From an uncultured Bacteroidales bacterium (lineage in GTDB: Bacteria > Bacteroidota > Bacteroidia > Bacteroidales > Tenuifilaceae), in the NCBI GenBank assembly GCA_937915475.1, contig CALGIR010000087.1, positions 1 through 5,778 on the forward strand: a stretch of 5,778 nucleotides of DNA, written 5' to 3'. Position 1 is the stretch's first letter, and each line of letters begins with the position of its first letter. Below are positions 1-5,778 of the stretch, one piece after another. Under the pieces are notes generated by a model that was not told the DNA's origin, did no database searches, and worked only from the letters and a program-made list of their open reading frames with translations. The position numbers were made by a program, and so were the translations under genes.

Positions 1-1
1 A

Positions 2-1156
2 AATCAATCGAAATATGAGGAACGTGGGCTATGCGTATCGTGCCAGCGCATGTACGATTTTCAGCGGGGCAACCTCAACTTCAACCTCGATGAGCTAAAA
101 CCCAATGAAACGTGGGGCGATAAGCTCCAGCGTTTGCTCAAATACTGGGAGGAAGATACTCAGCTACGCGATATTTTAATCACTGGAGGCGATGCGCTAA
201 TGAGCCAAAACAAATCGCTTAAAAAGATACTGGATGCTGTTCTCGATATGGCTATCCGTAAGGTAGAAGCAAACAAAAAAAGAGCCGACGGAGAAAAACA
301 TGCCGAGATTCAGCGCATACGACTCGGTACCCGATTGTTGGCATACTTGCCACAGCGCATAACCAAAGAGCTAACCCAAATACTTGGCGATTTTAAGCAA
401 AGGGCATCAGAGTATGGAATAAAACAGTTCGTTATACAAACGCATTTCGAGTCGCCCATGGAGGTTACACCCGAATCGGCATTGGCAGTGAAAAGGCTCG
501 TTTCAATTGGATGGACTGTTACCAATCAGCTAGTATTTACATCAGCTGCATCACGCCGTGGGCATACCGCTAAACTCCGTAAGGTACTTAACGATATTGG
601 GGAAATCTCCTACTACACCTTTTCGGTAAAAGGTTTTCTGGAGAATACGTTTAACTACGCCACCAATGCTCGTGCTGTGCAAGAGCAGATTGAGGAGAAA
701 TCAATTGGCCATATTCCATCGGAATTTACGGAAGAAATTAAACTGTTCCCGCTTAACGCAGAACGAATGGTTGAAAACCTTAAGCAGCTAAGAGAAAAGG
801 CTAACATTCCGTTTCTTGCCACAGACAGAAACGTGATAAACCTTCCTGGCGTTGGAAAAAGCCTCACCTTTCGCACCATTGGAATAACCCGCTGGGGGCG
901 TCGTATTTTAGAGTTTGATTACGACCACACCCGCTGGCATAGCCCAATTATCGATAAGATTGGCAAGGTGGTGATAATCGAATCGAAACCCATTGGAGAG
1001 TACATGAACCAACTAGTAGATATGGGCGAGGACATAACGGAGTATAAAAGTGTTTGGGGCTACTCCATTGGTGAAACAGAACACTGTACCTCAATCTTCG
1101 AATATCCACCGTATAAGTTTAATACTACCGAAGAGCTAACAAACCTTGAGATATAG
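2..1156 (+). CDS. KamA-family radical SAM/PLP 2,3-aminomutase, 5'-partial; glutamate 2,3-aminomutase-like
   Basis: The reading frame is open from base 2, so the Met codon at 50 is internal and the N-terminus lies off the window; 384 codons remain. The family uses a [4Fe-4S] cluster, SAM and PLP to move an amino group from C2 to C3 of an amino acid in the cytoplasm. Visible landmarks, numbered from base 2: the cluster-region CxxC (C11, C14) followed by QR, with R16 at the place of the carboxylate-binding Arg134 of clostridial lysine 2,3-aminomutase (LAM); the SAM-contact motif ITGGDAL (61-67); RLGTR and LPQRIT (107-121); THFESP (147-152); and a PLP-lysine loop LPGVGKS with K286 (bases 857-859). 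LAM's side-chain-binding Asp293 and Asp330 align with K210 (629-631) and about N280 (839-841), as reported for glutamate 2,3-aminomutase. LAM's C-terminal zinc-binding CxCxxC is absent, and the protein is longer than LAM after the cluster. Family assignment is firm; the substrate is inferred. Confidence 0.88.
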   Translation, partial: NQSKYEERGLCVSCQRMYDFQRGNLNFNLDELKPNETWGDKLQRLLKYWEEDTQLRDILITGGDALMSQNKSLKKILDAVLDMAIRKVEANKKRADGEKHAEIQRIRLGTRLLAYLPQRITKELTQILGDFKQRASEYGIKQFVIQTHFESPMEVTPESALAVKRLVSIGWTVTNQLVFTSAASRRGHTAKLRKVLNDIGEISYYTFSVKGFLENTFNYATNARAVQEQIEEKSIGHIPSEFTEEIKLFPLNAERMVENLKQLREKANIPFLATDRNVINLPGVGKSLTFRTIGITRWGRRILEFDYDHTRWHSPIIDKIGKVVIIESKPIGEYMNQLVDMGEDITEYKSVWGYSIGETEHCTSIFEYPPYKFNTTEELTNLEI

Positions 1157-1265
1157 AGACTTTTATCTATCTAAAATTGTATGCAACCAATCCGAAACAA
1201 GCACCTAAAGATGCTTGCGCAGATTTCACAAACAAGTTGTTAGTTTAAACATTAGATAAAAGCCA

Positions 1266-1985
1266 ATGGCAAACCCTAGCTTTTCTGCCCGCTGCAAACA
1301 ATTAATTTTGGTTACCATATTTGCTTGTCTGCATGCTATAACCACACATGCTCAGCCATCAGTTACATCTGGCTTGCTCCCAAAACTAAGCCTATCGTAT
1401 AGCCTACCCAAGGGGTATAAATTAGATAATAGCATTGAATTGAGGCAGAAACTCTATGGCAAAAATCCGTTTGCCCAAGGAAACTTTGCCTATGCATATG
1501 TGCTAACCGATTTTAATACCAGTTTATCAAAATCCATTGGTAACAAGCGTAGCATTGGTGTTGGTTACACGCTAAGAATTAGCGATGTTGGGATTTACCA
1601 TAGAGCCTTGCAGCAATTTACATGGACAAAAATTTACAAAAACAGTAGTCTTGTCAATCGCTTTGCCTCCGACCAAACATTCGGCCCCAAAAATAGCGTT
1701 CAACTTAGGTTGCGATACAGAGCTTTATTTAAGATACCGCTCTCGGATAAAAACGCCAACTCCAATGGGTTTTACCTCAAACTTGGCAATGAGTATCTCG
1801 GTATTATCAATAGTGATAAAGACAGCGATATTGAAATTAGGCTTATTCCGCTATTGGGTTACAAGATTAACCAAAAAGCGGCAATTGAATTTGGGCTTGA
1901 TGGCAGGATTAACAAAATCTTTGAAAAGAATTCTTCGCTAAGTATTTGGGTAAATTTAGGTTTCTATGCCTCATTTGGCAGCTAA
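1266..1985 (+). CDS. Secreted outer-membrane beta-barrel-like protein, DUF2490-like
   Basis: This 239-residue protein has a signal peptide: basic residues R9 and K11, a hydrophobic stretch at about 13-24, then a probable signal peptidase I site in THAQP near residue 29. The mature part is a run of short alternating segments rich in Tyr, Phe, Leu and Arg, such as SVQLRLRYRALFKIPL (144-159), GFYLKLGNEYLGI (168-180) and IRLIPLLGYKI (191-201). This suits an outer-membrane beta barrel and resembles the uncharacterised DUF2490 family, whose members carry a similar RLRYR ... FYL ... NEY pattern. No catalytic motif was seen and the function is unknown. It lies 109 bases after the aminomutase. A weak promoter-like pair (CTTG at 1145-1148 and TAAAATTG at 1172-1179, spacer 23) could drive it separately. 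No clear Shine-Dalgarno sequence precedes the ATG, which is usual in Bacteroidota. The signal peptide supports this start. DUF2490 membership is a judgement by eye. Confidence 0.75.
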   Translation: MANPSFSARCKQLILVTIFACLHAITTHAQPSVTSGLLPKLSLSYSLPKGYKLDNSIELRQKLYGKNPFAQGNFAYAYVLTDFNTSLSKSIGNKRSIGVGYTLRISDVGIYHRALQQFTWTKIYKNSSLVNRFASDQTFGPKNSVQLRLRYRALFKIPLSDKNANSNGFYLKLGNEYLGIINSDKDSDIEIRLIPLLGYKINQKAAIEFGLDGRINKIFEKNSSLSIWVNLGFYASFGS

Positions 1986-2132
1986 TGCATGGTATAGACT
2001 TTAACTGCTATAAATTATACCCTTTATACTCAACCTATTTCAGAAAATAACTCAACCAAGGGTTTCTCCTAACCTAACACAGTGCATTGTAAGGCAAAAA
2101 ATCTGGAGAAAACCATTGGTCAAATTCTTTTC

Positions 2133-2960
2133 CTATTTCTGCTGAAAAAGGTGTACATCCTGCTGTGGGAAAGGAATAGAGATTCCTTTAGCATCGAATT
2201 CGTTCTTAACCGCCTCATTCATCTTAAAGAAAACACTCCAGTAGTCAGGAGAATTTACCCAAGCTCTTACCGTAAGGTTTACAGAACTATCGCCAAGTGA
2301 AGCTACAGCAACAAACGGCTCTGGATCCTTTAGCACTCTGTCATCAGCTGAAACTACGTCGATTACCGTTTGTTTTACCTTGTCAATATCTTCAGAGTAA
2401 GCTATTGCGAAATCCCAGTTAACCCTACGAATGGGCTCGGCTGAGTAGTTTATCATTGAACCAGCACTTAATCCACCATTGGGAATAATAATCCGTTTTT
2501 TATCGGGTGTATTGAGAACGGTATGAAAAATTTGAATCTCCATAACTGTACCCGCAAACCCCTGCGCTTCAATGTAATCACCAACCTTAAAGGGTTTTAG
2601 GATTAACAGCATAACTCCTCCTGCAAAATTTTGCAATGTACCCGATAGGGCCATGCCAAAAGCCAATCCTGCAGCACCTAGCAGTGCAATAAACGAGGTC
2701 ATCTGCACGCCAATCATGGTAACAACGCTTATTGCCAATAGCACTTTTAGCGTAATACCAACCAGCTGGACAAGGAATGTTTGAAGCGTTTTATCAAACT
2801 CGCGCTTCTCAAAAATGCGCTTCATCATCCGAACTAAACGCCCTATTAGCCAGTAACCAACAATTAGGGTAACCACAACAAGCACAAGTTTACCGCCATA
2901 GGTTAAAGCAAAATTCAGCAACCATTCGGTTGAAGGGATAAGGGATGTAAGATTTTCCAT
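2133..2960 (-). CDS. mscS: Small-conductance mechanosensitive channel, MscS family
   Basis: The 275 residues align by eye along nearly the whole of E. coli MscS (286 residues), a homoheptameric inner-membrane channel that opens under membrane tension to release solutes during hypo-osmotic shock. Predicted membrane helices lie at about 22-43, 63-86 and 88-121. The third carries the Gly/Ala-rich pore stretch LGAAGLAFGMALSG (94-107) and the conserved NFAGG kink region. The cytoplasmic beta domain follows with LKPFKVGDYI (121-130), GTVMEIQIFHT (137-147) and the signature IIIPNG (157-162). The alpha/beta vestibule domain ends with ISIPFPQQDVHL (260-271), matching the family's FPYPQ-DV ending. Relative to E. 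coli, the pore residue Leu109 is Met103 here and Gln112 is Ser106. It has no upstream partner in the same transcript: a strong terminator separates it from dcp, and it converges with the DUF2490-like gene. Family assignment is secure. Confidence 0.95.
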   Translation of the reverse strand: MENLTSLIPSTEWLLNFALTYGGKLVLVVVTLIVGYWLIGRLVRMMKRIFEKREFDKTLQTFLVQLVGITLKVLLAISVVTMIGVQMTSFIALLGAAGLAFGMALSGTLQNFAGGVMLLILKPFKVGDYIEAQGFAGTVMEIQIFHTVLNTPDKKRIIIPNGGLSAGSMINYSAEPIRRVNWDFAIAYSEDIDKVKQTVIDVVSADDRVLKDPEPFVAVASLGDSSVNLTVRAWVNSPDYWSVFFKMNEAVKNEFDAKGISIPFPQQDVHLFQQK

Positions 2961-2995
2961 TTTAGTAAAATTTTTAGATTCAAAAAAAACAAATG

Positions 2996-3028
2996 CTAAT
3001 GTAGTAAAAAACGGGTCATTAGTCCAAA
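2996..3028 (-). promoter_or_regulatory. Candidate Bacteroidota-type promoter for mscS
   Basis: Reading the minus strand, TTTG (3028-3025) is followed after 21 bases by TACATTAG (3003-2996). This matches five of the six fixed bases of the Bacteroidota -7 element TAnnTTTG at a permitted distance from the -33 TTTG. Transcription would begin near 2989, giving a leader of roughly 30 bases before the mscS ATG at 2960. The region is AT-rich, so chance matches are easy. This is inference from consensus only. Confidence 0.35.
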
Positions 3029-3072
3029 AAAAAGAACAGCCATACCTCCTATATTTTCTTAAAATTTATTGC

Positions 3073-3117
3073 AAAAAAGGGGCTATCCATAAAATTAACT
3101 CTGGATAGCCCCCTTTT
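3073..3117 (-). terminator. Strong intrinsic terminator after dcp
   Basis: A perfect 11-base-pair inverted repeat, GGGGCTATCCA (3079-3089) with TGGATAGCCCC (3102-3112), encloses a 12-base loop. On the minus strand the stem is followed by six T (3078-3073), a classic rho-independent terminator 20 to 60 bases after the dcp stop codon. On the + strand the stem is followed by TTTT (3114-3117), so it could stop transcription both ways. It separates dcp from mscS, making them independent transcription units. Confidence 0.9.
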
Positions 3118-3137
3118 ACTTATTCACTATAATCTCT

Positions 3138-5237
3138 CTACAGTAACCCCCTTTGCCTTAGCAAAGCCTCAGGATTTGGTTCGGCACCACGAAACTCTCT
3201 ATAAAGTTCAGCGGGATCCACAGTAGCTCCTTTTTCGAGCAAGGTACGGAATCGACTAGCCGTTTCGGGATCAAAAATATTACCAGTCTCCTTAAATGCC
3301 TCATAGGCATCTGCATCGAGCTGACCCGACCAAATATAGCTGTAGTAACCGCTACTATATCCACCGCTAAAAATATGCTGGAAATAGGTGCTGCGGTAAC
3401 GTGGGATAATCTCATCAATTAATCCAATCTTATCCATTGCATCCTTTTCAAAAGCAATTGCATCCAACTCGTTAATCTGCTTAACGGTATGATAATTCAT
3501 ATCGAGAATGGCTGCAGCTAAAAACTCAGTGGTTGCAAACCCTTGGTTAAAAGTGCCACTGGCCTTCATCTTTTCAACCAACTCAGTGGGAATTACCTCC
3601 CCTGTTTGGTAATGGAAAGCGTACATCCCTAAAAACTCAGGATCGGTACTCCAATTCTCCATAATCTGCGATGGCAGCTCAACAAAATCGCGCGATACGT
3701 TTGTTCCGGCAAGCCTTGGATAGGTAGAATTTGCCAATAATCCGTGAAGTGCATGGCCAAACTCATGGAAAAAGGTTTGTGCCTCGTCAAGCGAAAGTAG
3801 TGCAGGCTTATCGGCAGTAGGACGGGTAAAGTTGGTTACAATAGTGATAACCGGTGGCACAAAATTACCATCAGGGGTAACATGCTGTCCTCTATACTCG
3901 GTCATCCAAGCACCACTAATCTTGCTCTCGCGAGGATAAAAATCCATGTAAAGAATTCCAATATGGCTACCATCTGCCTCTTTCACTTCGTACGCCACAA
4001 CATCTGGGTGATAAATGGGGATATTGGTTAGCTTCTCAAACTGTAGTCCATAAAGTTTCTGAGATAGTAAGAAGATTCCCTTTTTCACTCCTTCCAATGA
4101 AAAGTATGGTTTTAGAGCGTTCTGATCCAAATCGTACTTTTGCTCACGAACCTTTTCGGCATAATACGACCAGTCCCAAGGCTCAAGACGAAATTTACCG
4201 CCTTCGTCATCAATCATTTTTTGAATATCGTAAGCTTCAGTTTTAGCACGCTTAATTGCAGGCTCCCATAGGCTAGCCAAAAAACCATTAACAGTTTCAG
4301 GGTTTTTAGCCATATTATCCTCAAGGATATAATGCGAATGAGTTGGGTAGCCTAACAGCTGGGCTCTCTCAAGACGCAATGGTACAATCTGGGTAATAAT
4401 CTCTTTATTATCTTTATCGTCACCGTTGTTCCCCTTCAGGGAATTAGCACGGAAAATTTTCTCGCGAAGTTCTCTATTCTCTGCATATTCTAAAAAAGGA
4501 ATCAAACTTGGGTTATGTAGTGTGAATACCCACTTGTCCTCTAACCCTGCATCTTTGGCAACCTCAGCCGCAGCTTGTTTAACGCTTTCGGGGAGTCCAG
4601 CCAAATCAGCTTCGTCTTCAACAACCATTTGATAACTATTGGTTTCGGCAAGTACATTATTGCCAAACTTAACGGTTAACATGGCAAGAGCCTCGTTAAT
4701 TTCACGAAAACGAGCTTGCTTATCCTCAGGGAGATTGGCACCACCCTTAACAAAGCCATTGTAAACCTTTTTGAGCAACATCTGCTGCTCGGGATTCAGT
4801 TCCAACTCTTCCTTACTATCATAAACGGCTTTAACCCGTTTAAAGAGTTCGGGGTTAAGGCTAATATCATCGCCATGACTGCTTAGCATAGCAGCAAATT
4901 TCTGAGCCAACTCCTGCATTTGAGGATTGGTGTTGGCTGATGTTAGAGGATAGAATACACTTGCAACCTCTGACAGCAAGCTGCCACTATACTCCAAAGC
5001 CTCAATTGTATTTTCAAAGGTGGCTTCCTCTACAGAACTTACAATTTCATCAATGGCTTGCTTCTGCTGCTTCATTGCCTCGATAAAAGCGGGCTCATAA
5101 TGCTCAACTTTTATCTTCTCGAAAGGCGGAACATTAAAAGGAGTGTTGTAGTCGGTTAACAAGGGGTTCTTCTCTTTACAAGAGAAAACACCTAGTAACA
5201 CCCCTGCGGATAGGGTTAACATAAGTAGTTTTTTCAT
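3138..5237 (-). CDS. dcp: M3-family peptidyl-dipeptidase Dcp, predicted lipoprotein
   Basis: This 699-residue zinc metallopeptidase removes dipeptides from the C-terminus of peptides. The catalytic block FFHEFGHALHG (489-499) supplies zinc ligands H491 and H495 and the general base E492. The third ligand is E520 in RDFVELPSQ, exactly 25 residues after H495 as in E. coli Dcp. The substrate-binding loop HIFSGGYSSGYYSYIW (621-636) keeps the family tyrosines, and the protein ends in RQRGLL, like the E. coli ending. Total length is close to the 681 residues of E. coli Dcp, so it appears intact. The N-terminus MKKLLMLTLS is followed by a hydrophobic core and VFSC with C20, a relaxed lipobox, so this copy is predicted to be lipid-anchored outside the cytoplasm. 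That signal fixes the start. It lies 86 bases after tlyA on the same strand and has its own strong terminator. No convincing promoter or Shine-Dalgarno sequence was found upstream. Confidence 0.95.
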   Translation of the reverse strand: MKKLLMLTLSAGVLLGVFSCKEKNPLLTDYNTPFNVPPFEKIKVEHYEPAFIEAMKQQKQAIDEIVSSVEEATFENTIEALEYSGSLLSEVASVFYPLTSANTNPQMQELAQKFAAMLSSHGDDISLNPELFKRVKAVYDSKEELELNPEQQMLLKKVYNGFVKGGANLPEDKQARFREINEALAMLTVKFGNNVLAETNSYQMVVEDEADLAGLPESVKQAAAEVAKDAGLEDKWVFTLHNPSLIPFLEYAENRELREKIFRANSLKGNNGDDKDNKEIITQIVPLRLERAQLLGYPTHSHYILEDNMAKNPETVNGFLASLWEPAIKRAKTEAYDIQKMIDDEGGKFRLEPWDWSYYAEKVREQKYDLDQNALKPYFSLEGVKKGIFLLSQKLYGLQFEKLTNIPIYHPDVVAYEVKEADGSHIGILYMDFYPRESKISGAWMTEYRGQHVTPDGNFVPPVITIVTNFTRPTADKPALLSLDEAQTFFHEFGHALHGLLANSTYPRLAGTNVSRDFVELPSQIMENWSTDPEFLGMYAFHYQTGEVIPTELVEKMKASGTFNQGFATTEFLAAAILDMNYHTVKQINELDAIAFEKDAMDKIGLIDEIIPRYRSTYFQHIFSGGYSSGYYSYIWSGQLDADAYEAFKETGNIFDPETASRFRTLLEKGATVDPAELYREFRGAEPNPEALLRQRGLL

Positions 5238-5323
5238 TTTTTATGACTGTTTAATTATTAGTGATATTATCTACATGAACTAACAAAGAAATAACCTTGC
5301 AAGTTATAAAAAAATGGTGAGCC

Positions 5324-5778
5324 TCAAAGCTTTTGCTTGGTTTTACGGTCTGCAAAAGCACTTTCCACTACATGCATAATATTAGTCTCTGCACATGGTG
5401 TTTGCACAAAATGGGCTAAGTACTCAATGTTTTTTGATGTGCTATGAATTGGAGCCCAGGTTAAGTCCTTTAGGTGCAAACCAAACTGAATGGCAGCCTC
5501 TACAACGTTCTCAATGCCAATTTTGTGCGCTTTGGCATTCCGAACAATTCCACCCTTGCTCACTTGCTCTCTACCAACCTCAAACTGGGGTTTGATGAGT
5601 GCAACCACACTTCCCTGTGGCAAAAGCAAATCGGTAAAATAGGTCATAACCTTGGTAAGGGAAATAAACGACAAATCAGTAACCAGCAAATGAAACCTAC
5701 TTGGCGAAAGCTTGTCCCTATCAATATCCTTAATACTTACCCCCTCCATTGAGGTTACCTTTGGAGGGGGTAAGTATT
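5324..5778 (-). CDS. tlyA: TlyA-family rRNA 2'-O-methyltransferase, N-terminus missing
   Basis: Only the C-terminal part is present. The frame stays open to the right edge, so the Met codon at 5749 is internal. TlyA enzymes transfer a methyl group from SAM to the ribose 2'-OH of cytidines in rRNA; the usual protein is roughly 230-270 residues, with an S4-like N-terminal domain that is not seen here. Visible motifs are TDLSFISL (Asp at 5675-5677), ALIKPQFEVGREQVSKGGIVR (Lys at 5591-5593) and STSKNIEYL (Glu at 5423-5425). These correspond to the D, K and E of the K-D-K-E tetrad known in Mycobacterium tuberculosis TlyA; the first Lys would be upstream. A tail of about 30 residues follows NIEYL. 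The codons from 5762 to the edge read YLPPP, not the LxxDPR-like sequence expected before the KVTSMEG segment, and they coincide with an inverted-repeat arm, so that part may be artefactual. The family call is secure. Confidence 0.93.
   Translation of the reverse strand, partial: YLPPPKVTSMEGVSIKDIDRDKLSPSRFHLLVTDLSFISLTKVMTYFTDLLLPQGSVVALIKPQFEVGREQVSKGGIVRNAKAHKIGIENVVEAAIQFGLHLKDLTWAPIHSTSKNIEYLAHFVQTPCAETNIMHVVESAFADRKTKQKL
5732..5778. repeat. Perfect 17-base inverted repeat ending at the window edge
   Basis: AATACTTACCCCCTCCA (5732-5748) is the exact reverse complement of bases 5762-5778, with a 13-base spacer (5749-5761). The repeat lies inside the tlyA reading frame and stops exactly at the final base, so its true length is unknown. 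The left arm encodes a plausible TlyA segment (MEGVSIK); the right arm encodes a proline-rich stretch that does not fit the family. This pattern suggests a fold-back chimera or contig-end artefact, though a real hairpin in the gene cannot be excluded. Confidence 0.85.

Noticed and set aside
1198..1217. Small hairpin CAAGCA / TGCTTG between the aminomutase and the DUF2490-like gene.
   Set aside because: The stem is only six base pairs with an eight-base loop and no T-run follows, so it does not support a terminator or structured RNA.
1991..2021. Inverted repeat GGTATA / TATACC in the convergent gap after the DUF2490-like gene.
   Set aside because: Six AT-rich pairs around a 19-base loop, with no clear T-tract; too weak to call a bidirectional terminator.
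2082..2300. A 72-codon + strand frame at the end of mscS.
   Set aside because: It overlaps the well-supported MscS C-terminal coding region antisense and has no recognisable motif or start signal.
2996..3043. A 15-codon minus-strand reading frame preceded by AGGAGG, upstream of mscS.
   Set aside because: The AGGAGG is only one base from the ATG, too close to work as a normal ribosome site. The frame is mostly T-run codons and overlaps the candidate mscS promoter.
5254..5287. TTTG at 5287-5284 as a -33 promoter element for dcp.
   Set aside because: No acceptable TAnnTTTG partner occurs at the proper spacing downstream, so a promoter cannot be supported.
5292..5308. Near-palindrome ATAACCTTGCAAGTTAT in the tlyA-dcp gap next to a run of A.
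   Set aside because: The loop would be about four bases with a bulged stem. On the minus strand the T-run comes before, not after, the repeat, so it is not a terminator for tlyA; an operator role is unsupported.

Overview
The window reads as a fragment of a Bacteroidota chromosome, probably a whole short contig, because genes are cut at both ends. The evidence is protein style rather than a marker gene: a lipoprotein-type Dcp peptidase with a relaxed lipobox, a DUF2490-like outer-membrane protein, a long KamA-family aminomutase, AT-rich spacers, little Shine-Dalgarno sequence, and a promoter-like TTTG / TAnnTTTG pair of the Bacteroidota type. Genus cannot be set from what is visible.

Layout. 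On the + strand, bases 2-1156 are the C-terminal 384 codons of a KamA-family radical SAM/PLP aminomutase, followed after 109 bases by a secreted beta-barrel-like protein (1266-1985). On the - strand, reading right to left, are the C-terminal part of a TlyA rRNA 2'-O-methyltransferase (5778-5324, cut by the window edge), a predicted lipoprotein peptidyl-dipeptidase Dcp (5237-3138) closed by a strong intrinsic terminator (3073-3117), and an MscS-type mechanosensitive channel (2960-2133) with its own plausible promoter. The two groups converge in the 147-base gap 1986-2132, where no convincing terminator was found. No gene-free stretch exceeds 300 bases.

How the genes relate. They look like ordinary, functionally separate housekeeping or accessory genes: amino-acid rearrangement, envelope, osmotic release, peptide degradation and ribosome modification. 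No operon logic ties them into one system. There are no RNA genes, mobile elements or CRISPR arrays.

The two points most worth a second look are these. (1) In the KamA-like enzyme, the two substrate-side-chain Asp positions of lysine 2,3-aminomutase align with Lys and Asn while the carboxylate-binding Arg is kept. This is the pattern known from glutamate 2,3-aminomutase, so a plain 'lysine 2,3-aminomutase' label is probably wrong. (2) A perfect 17-base inverted repeat ends exactly at the last base of the window inside tlyA and produces an un-TlyA-like peptide, which looks more like a fold-back assembly artefact than biology. I did not find a convincing undescribed multi-gene system.
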